5,588 bases of DNA, taken from positions 1 to 5,588 of the forward strand of contig JBHWQC010000122.1 of the NCBI GenBank assembly GCA_043425375.1, given 5' to 3'. Position 1 is the stretch's first letter, and every line of letters begins with the position of its first letter. Below are positions 1-5,563 of the stretch, one piece after another. The stretch comes from Atopostipes sp043425375 (GTDB lineage Bacteria; Bacillota; Bacilli; Lactobacillales; Carnobacteriaceae_A). A program made the translations under genes and the position numbers. The notes beneath the pieces are model-generated. The model ran no database searches, was not told where the DNA came from, and saw only the letters and a list, made by a program, of their open reading frames with translations.

Positions 1-1
1 T

Positions 2-1354
2 AATCTGCCCGATATGGTGGTGCAGCAATATCCGCGCTACACGGTCTTTGCCTTTATCGCCGCTTTCTTGTCAACGGTGGGCGCGAGTTTACTGGCCGTC
101 AGACATTCCTTGAAAAGCAATGCGGCCACGCTCCTCACACCAAAAGCGCCCAAACGCGGCTCACGCATTTGGCTGGAGCGGCTGACGCCGATTTGGAAAC
201 GGCTTTCGTTTAATACCAAAATCACGTTTCGCAATGTGTTCCGTTATAAATCCAGAATGCTGATGACTATTTTTGGCATTGCCGGCAGTATGGCTTTAAT
301 CGTGACCGGTTATGGTATTTCCGACTCTGTCGGTGACGTTGCCGATACGCAGTTTGGAGCCATCAATCAGTTTCAAGCGTTTGTTGCCTTGGATGGCACT
401 ATGGATCAAAGTGATCGGGACGCGTATCTTCAAAGCATTCAGGAACTGGAGGCAATTGACGACTCGCTGCTTATTTACCAAGAAAGCACGACGGCGGAAG
501 CGGAGGGCGTCAATACGCAGGATGTGATGCTTTATGTGCCGGAAGAGCCGGAGCGTTTGAATGATTTTATTCGTCTGCGTGATGTGGACGATGAGGAGAC
601 GGTGCATGAGTTGGACAGCTCGGGTGCATATATGACGCAAAAGTTGGCTGAATTGTTTGACCTCGAAGTCGGTGATGCATTCGAAGTGATCGGCGATGAG
701 GATGAACCAATTACAGTGACGGTGGCGGAAATAGTTGAAAATTATATGGGACATTATTTGTATATGACCCCTGAATATTATGCCCAAGTGACTGGCGCAG
801 AGCCGGATACTTTGAATCTACAGTTTGTGAAATTTAATCCAGCCCAAGTCGATCAAGAAGAATTGGGTGGCACATTGCTGAATGAAGAGGGCGTTTTAGG
901 CATCACTTATGCGACTGATGTCTACGACGGCTTTGCTGATACCATGGGCAGTTTGGACTTTGTGACACAAATTCTTGTGGCAGCGGCCGCGGCCTTAGCC
1001 TTTATCGTCTTGTACAATTTGACAAATATCAATGTGTCCGAGCGTCAACGGGAATTATCGACGATTAAAGTACTCGGTTCGCATGATTATGAAGTCACTC
1101 TCTACATTTACCGGGAGAATATTATCTTAACGATCCTTGGAATCATCGTCGGCGCCTTCTTTGGCCAGTGGCTGACGAACTTTATTATGGGCACTATGGA
1201 GATCGACAATGTCGTCTTTGGGCGTGTGGTCCATCTGGATAGTTACCTCTATGCGATTGGCTTGACCTTGTTGTTTAGCGTCATCGTAATGGTGGTTATC
1301 CATTATCAGTTGAAACGGATTGATATGGTGGAAGCTTTGAAGGCGAATGATTAA
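2..1354 (+). CDS. Large FtsX/MacB-type ABC transporter permease, 3' part (5' end outside window)
   Basis: This is the permease half of an ABC transporter in the cytoplasmic membrane; the substrate cannot be told from sequence. The frame is open to the left edge (Asn-Leu-Pro-Asp precede the first visible ATG at 14), so that ATG is probably internal. Numbering from it: a membrane segment at about 10-29, a basic cytoplasmic linker (31-82), a membrane segment at about 83-102, a large acidic extracytoplasmic domain (about 105-312), then three membrane segments near 316-338, 370-392 and 411-433. The stretch NVSERQRELSTIKVLG (340-355) is typical of the FtsX cytoplasmic loop. A membrane segment plus linker ahead of a complete MacB-PCD/FtsX unit is the layout of large permeases (often over 1000 residues) with two FtsX domains; this is inferred to be the second half. 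The ATPase partner is not in the window, and an upstream position is usual. The protein ends 17 bases before a strong terminator. Confidence 0.9.
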   Translation, partial: NLPDMVVQQYPRYTVFAFIAAFLSTVGASLLAVRHSLKSNAATLLTPKAPKRGSRIWLERLTPIWKRLSFNTKITFRNVFRYKSRMLMTIFGIAGSMALIVTGYGISDSVGDVADTQFGAINQFQAFVALDGTMDQSDRDAYLQSIQELEAIDDSLLIYQESTTAEAEGVNTQDVMLYVPEEPERLNDFIRLRDVDDEETVHELDSSGAYMTQKLAELFDLEVGDAFEVIGDEDEPITVTVAEIVENYMGHYLYMTPEYYAQVTGAEPDTLNLQFVKFNPAQVDQEELGGTLLNEEGVLGITYATDVYDGFADTMGSLDFVTQILVAAAAALAFIVLYNLTNINVSERQRELSTIKVLGSHDYEVTLYIYRENIILTILGIIVGAFFGQWLTNFIMGTMEIDNVVFGRVVHLDSYLYAIGLTLLFSVIVMVVIHYQLKRIDMVEALKAND

Positions 1355-1370
1355 TGGAATCATGAAATGT

Positions 1371-1425
1371 AAAAACGACAAGAGCGTCTGGTTTTTTTGC
1401 CAGAGCTTTTGTCGTTTTTTGTTTT
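1371..1425 (+). terminator. Intrinsic terminator of the permease gene, probably bidirectional
   Basis: A 15-base arm (1371-1385) pairs with 1405-1419 with one G-T wobble. After one unpaired base, TCTGG (1387-1391) pairs with CCAGA (1400-1404) around an 8-base T-rich loop. The + strand then runs into a T-rich tail (1415-1425). On the - strand the same hairpin is followed by five Ts, so it can also stop transcripts reading leftwards from the dehydrogenase gene. Confidence 0.9.
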
Positions 1426-1462
1426 ATTGGTTATTCTGCTTCGCCAATGGCTTTCTTAACAG

Positions 1463-1583
1463 AAGGACTTTTCTTCTTGAATCCTTCTTGCGGCCATCAA
1501 AAGCCAATTTCATGGCCGCTGGAACTTCCAGCGGTCACCAAATCTGTTTTTCGTGGCCGCAAGGACTGTCTTTCAAAGTCCTT
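1463..1583. repeat. 121-base imperfect palindrome made of nested hairpins
   Basis: The core is symmetric about base 1525: 1485-1524 matches the reverse complement of 1526-1565 at 31 of 40 positions by hand alignment, and several mismatches are G-T wobbles. The core splits into two 30-base hairpin modules, 1490-1519 and 1531-1560. Each has an 8-base GC-rich stem (GCGGCCAT with ATGGCCGC; GCGGTCAC with GTGGCCGC), a C-C mismatch, AAA paired with TTT, and a 6-base loop (AGCCAA; TCTGTT). Between them, CCGCTGGAA and TTCCAGCGG form the centre. The outer ends are AAGGACTTT (1463) and AAAGTCCTT (1575), and each end can also fold locally (AAGGA with TCCTT at 1463-1486; AAGGACT with AGTCCTT at 1561-1583). 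It fills most of the gap between two convergent genes, outside the terminator. No protein is supported here. It resembles an extragenic palindromic element; function is unknown. Confidence 0.8.
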
Positions 1584-1594
1584 ATTAAATTCTC

Positions 1595-2548
1595 TTATTC
1601 AACAATATTTTGCGGATTGCCTTCAATAAATTTCATCGTATTGTCAAAGGCAATATGCGCACGCGCAACCATCGATTCGTCGGTTAAGAAGGCAATGTGC
1701 GGCGTCAGCACGGCATTTTTAGCGTCTAATAATGGATAGTCTGCTGGAATCGGCGGTTCCATATCAAAGACATCAATGCCTGCGCCCATTAGTTTCTCTT
1801 CATTCAATAACTCCGCCAACGCTTCATTGTCCACAATCGGACCGCGAGCCGCGTTAATTAAAACAGCACTGTCTTTCATTTTTTCTAATTCCTCGCGCCC
1901 TAAGAAACCTGTTGTCTCTTCATTTAAAGGCAAGTGGATGGAAACAATATCACTCTGCTCCAATAATTCATCCAAAGACACATAGTCTAAGCCTAATTCT
2001 TTCGCTTCTTCTTTTTCTGAATTATTGTAGCCGATTAGATTGGCCCCAAAGGCTTTAAACAGTTTGGCAGTTTCTAACCCAATCGCCCCAGTGCCGATAA
2101 TTCCGACCGTTTTTCCTTTGATTTCATTGCCCTGGTAAATCACGACATCTTCCCCATCGTGAATGGTAGCATTGCCAACGGAAATTTTTCGAAGGACATT
2201 AATGGTTAGGCCAATCACAAGTTCAGCGACTGAAGTATTCGAGTAGCCGGCAGCATTTGCAATTTTTACGCCCTGCTCCTTGGCGGCTGCTTGATCCACG
2301 TGATCGACACCTGTGAAGGCGACGTTAATTAATTGTAAGTTTTTTGCAGCTTCAAAAGCTTCTTTTGGATAAGGGTTATTGGCAATCATTACAATATCCG
2401 CATCTGCACTGCGTTGTGCTAATTCATCTACGTCTGTTGTCTTCTCGTCGTAATAGACAAACTCATGACCTGCCTCTTTAATAGGGGCTGCCAGTTCTTC
2501 AATTAAAGATTCTGGAACATTTAACGGTTCCAATAATTTAATGCGCAT
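1595..2548 (-). CDS. D-isomer-specific 2-hydroxyacid dehydrogenase, NAD(P)-dependent
   Basis: A cytosolic oxidoreductase that interconverts a 2-keto acid and a D-2-hydroxy acid; the family includes D-lactate, hydroxypyruvate/glyoxylate and 3-phosphoglycerate dehydrogenases, and the substrate here is not determined. It has 317 residues, normal for a single catalytic plus nucleotide-binding unit without the ACT domain of long SerA proteins. The catalytic domain is split around the Rossmann domain (about 100-285), which carries GTGAIG at 152-157. The catalytic triad is visible: Arg235 (NAARGPIVD), Glu264 (DMEPP) and His284 (LTPHIAF). After the second Rossmann strand the sequence is GYNNSEK (173-179), with Asn where NAD-specific members usually have Asp, so coenzyme preference is uncertain. 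The start at 2548 is chosen because an AGGAG lies 7 bases before it; an in-frame ATG at 2554 almost touches that site. It is divergent from the ClC gene and convergent with the permease. Confidence 0.93.
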   Translation of the reverse strand: MRIKLLEPLNVPESLIEELAAPIKEAGHEFVYYDEKTTDVDELAQRSADADIVMIANNPYPKEAFEAAKNLQLINVAFTGVDHVDQAAAKEQGVKIANAAGYSNTSVAELVIGLTINVLRKISVGNATIHDGEDVVIYQGNEIKGKTVGIIGTGAIGLETAKLFKAFGANLIGYNNSEKEEAKELGLDYVSLDELLEQSDIVSIHLPLNEETTGFLGREELEKMKDSAVLINAARGPIVDNEALAELLNEEKLMGAGIDVFDMEPPIPADYPLLDAKNAVLTPHIAFLTDESMVARAHIAFDNTMKFIEGNPQNIVE

Positions 2549-2554
2549 GTACAT

Positions 2555-2562
2555 TCTCCTTT
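2555..2562 (-). promoter_or_regulatory. Ribosome binding site that decides the dehydrogenase start
   Basis: On the - strand AAAGGAGA is followed at once by ATGTACATG. The first ATG (2554) is one base from AGGAG, too close for normal initiation; the second (2548) is 7 bases away. The protein therefore probably begins MRIKLLEP rather than MYMRIK. Confidence 0.75.
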
Positions 2563-2583
2563 TTATGTCATTCTTCCAGTATC

Positions 2584-2592
2584 AGTATAGCA
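2584..2592 (-). promoter_or_regulatory. Extended -10 promoter for the dehydrogenase gene
   Basis: The - strand reads TGCTATACT: a TATACT -10 box preceded by TGn. No good -35 hexamer lies 16-18 bases upstream (best TTTGTA), which fits an extended -10 promoter. Transcription would start near 2577, about 15 bases ahead of the ribosome binding site. Confidence 0.6.
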
Positions 2593-2611
2593 TGTTTTCA
2601 AAAAATACAAA

Positions 2612-2627
2612 TCCATAACAATATGGA
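2612..2627. promoter_or_regulatory. Inverted repeat in the divergent promoter region, possible operator
   Basis: TCCATA and TATGGA form a perfect 6-base inverted repeat around ACAA. It lies just at or upstream of the -35 zone of the dehydrogenase promoter and about 20 bases upstream of the -35 of the ClC promoter. That is where a dimeric regulator could act on one or both genes. No regulator gene is in the window, and the site matches no operator that I can name. Confidence 0.35.
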
Positions 2628-2645
2628 ATTTTTTTACCTTATGCA

Positions 2646-2674
2646 TTGCATTCATTTTAGATTCCTATCATAAT
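2646..2674 (+). promoter_or_regulatory. Sigma-A-type promoter for the ClC gene
   Basis: TTGCAT (2646-2651) and CATAAT (2669-2674) are separated by exactly 17 bases. The predicted start near 2681 gives a leader of about 36 bases. The -35 box lies inside an 11-base perfect palindrome, ATGCATTGCAT (2641-2651). Confidence 0.6.
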
Positions 2675-2703
2675 AGCGGATAACATAAAAAAGATAAATC
2701 TTA

Positions 2704-2710
2704 AGAGGTG
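2704..2710 (+). promoter_or_regulatory. Ribosome binding site supporting a GTG start
   Basis: AGAGGTG sits 6 bases before the GTG at 2717. The next in-frame ATG, at about residue 19 inside the first membrane region, has no comparable site, so the GTG is the start. Confidence 0.75.
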
Positions 2711-2716
2711 TAAATC

Positions 2717-4255
2717 GTGCAATTTGTAGAAAACTTTGATTGGACAAAAATTAAGTATGTCTTGCGAGGCATGCTTGTCGGAGTATTTGTGAGTCTTGTG
2801 GTCAGTCTGTTTCGCTTGAGTATTTCACTGGCTTTTGAATTCACGCAAAATGCCTATGCATTTTTGAGAGCGAACCCCATTTGGATCATCGGATGGGTAA
2901 TTGTGACTTTAGTGGTCGCTTTTGTTTTAGCGATTTTTTTAAGAGATGAGCCAAATATCGGTGGCTCCGGCATTCAAGATTTAGAAGGGCATTTGCATGG
3001 CGCGATTCATATCCGTTGGTTTTCGGTGCTTTGGCGAAAGTTTATCGGCAGTATTTTGACGATTGGTTCGGGTTTGGCCCTTGGTCGTGAGGGGCCTTCG
3101 ATTCAACTCGGCGGTGTAGTCGGTCAAGGCGTCAATTATTTTCTTAAAGGAAACCGTAAACAAGAAAATGTCCTTGTTTCAGCAGGGGCGGCCGCGGGGT
3201 TAGCCGCTGCCTTTAATACCCCCGTTTCCGGCGTATTACTTATTATTGATGAAGTGCATAAAAAAGTATCGAACGTGATTTTAATTACAACGTTTACGGC
3301 TTCCGTCACAGCCAATTTTATCACTTACAACTTGCTTAATATTGATCGGTCGGTTGATTTGGGGCCTTTGGCAATTTTCCCGCTGCGCTATTACTATTTG
3401 CTCATTTTCCTTGGAGTAGTCATTGCCATTTTCGGTGCCTTTTACCAAGAGATTACTTTTTACGTACAGGATTTGTACAAAAAATTACCAATTCCTACTT
3501 ATTTAAATCCCTTTATTCCTTATCTCCTTGTTATTCCGGTTGGTTTGTTTTTACCCCACATGCTTGGCGGGGGAGAACACCTGATTAATATGGTAACGGA
3601 AGCCTCATATAATTCGCGCATTTTGTTGTTGGTAATTGCTTTTCGTTTTGTTTTTATGCATATTTCTTATGGTTCTGGTCTTCCCGGTGGAATTTTCTTG
3701 CCGCTCTTAAGTATCGGCGCCTTAATTGGCTCTCTTTTTTCAAATGGGGCTTTCATCTTCACCGAAATTCCTGATGCATATATGAACAACTTTGTCGTCT
3801 ACGCTATGGGCGGTTTACTGGCCGCCATCACCAAAGCGCCTTTGATGTCGGTGATGCTGATTGTCGAAATGACTGGCCGTGTCACACATGTGATGCCGCT
3901 GGCGCTTGTATGTTTAGTGGCTTACGTAACGGCTGACTTTTTAAGATCTGAGCCGATTTATGAAGTGTTGTTGGACCGTAAATTAGGTGCTAAAGCCTCT
4001 CAATTCAAAGGGGAGATTCATGAAGCGGAAATCATTGTCGAACCCGGCACACCTTTGGATGGTTTAGGAGTAAGAGAGCTAAAGCTGCCGGGCAGCTCAC
4101 TCATTATTCGAATCGAGCGCAATGGCCAGCAGTTTATCCCCACAGCCGATATGAACATCGCCGCGAATGATACGCTGATTGTCGAAGCCGACAGTGCGGT
4201 GGTCCATCAAGTCGCCAGGTATTTACACGATTTAAATACAGAAGCACATTTATAA
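2717..4255 (+). CDS. ClC-family H+/Cl- exchange transporter with C-terminal TrkA-C (RCK_C) domain
   Basis: An integral membrane anion transporter, probably exchanging chloride for protons, as bacterial ClC proteins do in acid stress and ion balance. It has 512 residues: a ClC membrane domain (about 15-420) and a soluble RCK_C/TrkA-C domain (about 430-505, ending NDTLIVEADSAVVHQV). Filter motifs are GSGIQ at 83-87 (GSGIP is usual), GREGP at 123-127 with the external gating Glu125, and GIFLP at 325-329. Glu179 in IIDE aligns with the internal proton-transfer glutamate of the E. coli exchanger, and Tyr415 (EPIYEVLL) with its central pore tyrosine. Both glutamates suggest an exchanger rather than a channel. 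RCK_C domains bind small ligands, cyclic di-AMP in some Gram-positive potassium transporters; ligand control here is inference. It is monocistronic, with its own promoter and terminator. Confidence 0.95.
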   Translation: MQFVENFDWTKIKYVLRGMLVGVFVSLVVSLFRLSISLAFEFTQNAYAFLRANPIWIIGWVIVTLVVAFVLAIFLRDEPNIGGSGIQDLEGHLHGAIHIRWFSVLWRKFIGSILTIGSGLALGREGPSIQLGGVVGQGVNYFLKGNRKQENVLVSAGAAAGLAAAFNTPVSGVLLIIDEVHKKVSNVILITTFTASVTANFITYNLLNIDRSVDLGPLAIFPLRYYYLLIFLGVVIAIFGAFYQEITFYVQDLYKKLPIPTYLNPFIPYLLVIPVGLFLPHMLGGGEHLINMVTEASYNSRILLLVIAFRFVFMHISYGSGLPGGIFLPLLSIGALIGSLFSNGAFIFTEIPDAYMNNFVVYAMGGLLAAITKAPLMSVMLIVEMTGRVTHVMPLALVCLVAYVTADFLRSEPIYEVLLDRKLGAKASQFKGEIHEAEIIVEPGTPLDGLGVRELKLPGSSLIIRIERNGQQFIPTADMNIAANDTLIVEADSAVVHQVARYLHDLNTEAHL

Positions 4256-4257
4256 AT

Positions 4258-4302
4258 AAACAAGGAGCTAGCGGTTTTTTTAACCACTGGCTCCTTGTTT
4301 TT
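4258..4302 (+). terminator. Convergent terminator between the ClC and VOC genes
   Basis: An 11-base perfect stem (4258-4268 with 4290-4300) continues inward through a mostly paired segment to GGTT/AACC around a five-T loop. A run of Ts follows on +. The gap between the two stop codons is only 50 bases, so the hairpin probably serves both directions; the T-tract is weaker on the - strand. Confidence 0.9.
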
Positions 4303-4305
4303 CCT

Positions 4306-4728
4306 TTATTGTTTTTTCATTTGTTCGCGTTCCAATTGAGTAATCATCGCCTCTGGTTTCTCTTCCCACTCCAAAAATTCCATCCGGTGACCAAAGAAGG
4401 CGTAGGTATAAAAGCGACGGGCACCTGGCAAATTAAAATCTTCTTCAAATTCAACATCATTTGCCTCTAGATGTGCCATCAATTCACCAATATTGTTGAC
4501 TTCAAAAGCGGGGTGCCCTCTTTTTTCCGCTTGATGGTTTGCATCCAGCCCCACATGTAAAATGGTCGTACCCATTTCAAACCACAGTGAATCAAAATGG
4601 CTGAGAGTTGCTGGTTTTTCAATTTCTCGACAACCCAGTAAATCCACAAAAAATGCCCGGACTTCTTTTTCTTTATTTAACGGTGCGGTGATTTGTACAT
4701 GATCCAATCCTTGAAATGAAAATGACAT
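4306..4728 (-). CDS. VOC superfamily protein (glyoxalase/bleomycin-resistance fold)
   Basis: A small cytosolic protein of 140 residues with the paired beta-alpha-beta-beta-beta modules of the vicinal oxygen chelate fold. The family includes glyoxalase I, fosfomycin and bleomycin resistance proteins, and ring-cleaving dioxygenases; the substrate here is unknown. Candidate metal ligands are His10 (LDHVQI), His58 (ILHVG), His72 (GHPAFEV) and Glu117 (HRMEFLEW). They fall on the four strands that carry ligands in glyoxalase I and at similar spacing. The C-terminal tail (about 122-140) is charged and probably helical. The start is set by AAGGAG (4736-4741) 7 bases before the ATG at 4728. A longer reading from 4788 would begin inside the predicted -35 box, and its 20 extra residues do not look like the family. 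It is transcribed separately from the reductase gene upstream. Confidence 0.88.
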   Translation of the reverse strand: MSFSFQGLDHVQITAPLNKEKEVRAFFVDLLGCREIEKPATLSHFDSLWFEMGTTILHVGLDANHQAEKRGHPAFEVNNIGELMAHLEANDVEFEEDFNLPGARRFYTYAFFGHRMEFLEWEEKPEAMITQLEREQMKKQ

Positions 4729-4735
4729 TTTATCT

Positions 4736-4741
4736 CTCCTT
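4736..4741 (-). promoter_or_regulatory. Ribosome binding site that decides the VOC gene start
   Basis: AAGGAG on the - strand stands 7 bases before the ATG at 4728. The upstream in-frame ATG at 4788 has no such site in the proper place. Confidence 0.8.
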
Positions 4742-4759
4742 GTACTCGTTTCTGTTGTT

Positions 4760-4788
4760 AGTATAAAGGTAAAAGGCGGAGGAGACAA
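4760..4788 (-). promoter_or_regulatory. Sigma-A-type promoter for the VOC gene
   Basis: On the - strand TTGTCT (4783-4788) and TATACT (4760-4765) are exactly 17 bases apart. Transcription would begin near 4753, giving a leader of about 25 bases that contains the ribosome binding site. Confidence 0.65.
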
Positions 4789-4832
4789 AGGGACTCTTCA
4801 TTTTCTATTGAAAAGACAGTTATATTGAAAAC

Positions 4833-4911
4833 TTGCGTGCGTGAAAGAATCATTTAGAGCACGTAAGAATAGTTTTGCGTGCGTGAAACTCAGATTTCGT
4901 GCACGTAAGAA
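4833..4911. repeat. Two direct copies of a 37-base hairpin repeat, 42-base period
   Basis: Copy 1 (4833-4869) and copy 2 (4875-4911) match at 30 of 37 positions. The ends are identical: TTGCGTGCGTGAAA on the left and GCACGTAAGAA on the right; nearly all the differences are in the middle. Each copy folds: TTGCGTGC pairs with GCACGTAA (one G-T wobble), and AAA pairs with TTT around a 6-base loop (GAATCA in copy 1, CTCAGA in copy 2). In copy 2 the stem is continuous, using G-T wobbles; copy 1 has two mismatches. The pair lies between the reductase terminator and the VOC promoter, so it is probably outside both transcripts. No protein is supported. Function is unknown; the layout matches the hairpin modules at 1490-1560. 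Confidence 0.85.
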
Positions 4912-4920
4912 GTAAAAAGC

Positions 4921-4955
4921 TCATAAAAAGAGTGCAGCTCGCGCCACACTCTTTT
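4921..4955 (-). terminator. Intrinsic terminator of the FMN reductase gene
   Basis: A 13-base stem (4926-4938 with 4943-4955), containing two G-T wobbles on the transcript, closes a GCGA tetraloop of the stable GNRA type. On the - strand it is followed by a TTTTTAT tail. It begins 17 bases after the stop codon. Confidence 0.9.
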
Positions 4956-4972
4956 CATTTATTTAGATTCAA

Positions 4973-5563
4973 TTAAACTTTTGGATCTTCTTGTGCTGCT
5001 TTTTCTTCACGCACACCGTTCATTGCTTTTGCCCAGTAAGAAAGTTGGTATAACATCGTCTCAACCGCTTCTTTTTGCGCATCGCTTGGATTGAAACCTT
5101 CTTCGCCCCAGTCGTAAAATAATGACAGAGCTGGTTGCGTACGAACGTGAGCCACTTGAAATTCAGATAAAATGACACGCAATTGTTCTGCTGAACGTAC
5201 GCCGCCTGCTGAACCATAACTAATGATTCCAGCTGCTTTATCGTTTAATTCATTGTACACATAGTCAAGAGCATTCTTTAATGCAGATGGCAGACCGTGG
5301 TTATATTCAGGAGTGACAAAGATATAGCCATCGAGTTCGGTCATTTTTTCTGCCCAAGGTTTTTGCTGTTCCGCTGCTTTTAAATCTGACGTATAAGCAG
5401 GAGATGCCGGTTCGTCAAATAGAGGCAGTGGATAATCTTTTAAATCCACTAATTCAAATTGCGCATTTGACGTGTAGTTTTCAGCAGTTTCTTTTACCCA
5501 TGCTGCAACATCTTCGTTTGCTCGTCCGTCGCGGATACTTCCCATAATAATTCCAATTTTCAT
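4973..5563 (-). CDS. NAD(P)H-dependent FMN reductase (flavodoxin-like fold)
   Basis: A cytosolic flavoenzyme using NAD(P)H to reduce FMN, quinones, azo compounds or similar acceptors; the family includes ChrR/YieF-type quinone reductases and azoreductases, and the true acceptor is unknown. It has 196 residues, normal length. Family signatures are complete: GSIRDGR (8-14), the FMN phosphate loop; PEYNHGLPSALKNALD (85-100), the flavin-contacting PEYN and LKNALD motif; and SYGSAGGVRSAEQLR (115-129), which lines the flavin site. The last 15 residues are charged and probably flexible. The start ATG has GGAGG 9 bases upstream (5573-5577). The promoter would lie beyond the right edge of the window. 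A terminator follows directly, so the downstream VOC gene is not expected to be in the same operon, though both may deal with reactive small molecules. Confidence 0.93.
   Translation of the reverse strand: MKIGIIMGSIRDGRANEDVAAWVKETAENYTSNAQFELVDLKDYPLPLFDEPASPAYTSDLKAAEQQKPWAEKMTELDGYIFVTPEYNHGLPSALKNALDYVYNELNDKAAGIISYGSAGGVRSAEQLRVILSEFQVAHVRTQPALSLFYDWGEEGFNPSDAQKEAVETMLYQLSYWAKAMNGVREEKAAQEDPKV

Noticed and set aside
296..787. Long opposite-strand frame within the permease gene
   Set aside because: It is a shadow of a clearly coding + frame with no ribosome binding site and a composition unlike a real protein; the same applies to the other opposite-strand frames inside the ClC and permease genes.
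1431..1491. Short - strand reading ending GFKKKSPSVKKAIGEAE with a stop about 10 bases before the terminator, looking like a protein C-terminus
   Set aside because: The frame is closed by a TGA within about 21 codons, inside the palindrome. There is no start or ribosome binding site. A gene remnant interrupted by the element is possible but not supported.
1463..1583. Integron attC site or a riboswitch
   Set aside because: The attC core-site ends are absent and there is no integrase or cassette. The element lies downstream of genes rather than in a leader, and I see no known riboswitch core.
1347..1739. Open frames on + across the gap and into the dehydrogenase (also 1447-1629)
   Set aside because: They run through the terminator and the palindrome, overlap the opposite-strand dehydrogenase, lack a ribosome binding site and have no recognisable domain.
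4833..4911. Minimal CRISPR array
   Set aside because: Only two copies are present, the variable part is the 6-base hairpin loop inside the repeat, the spacer is far too short, and no cas gene is present.
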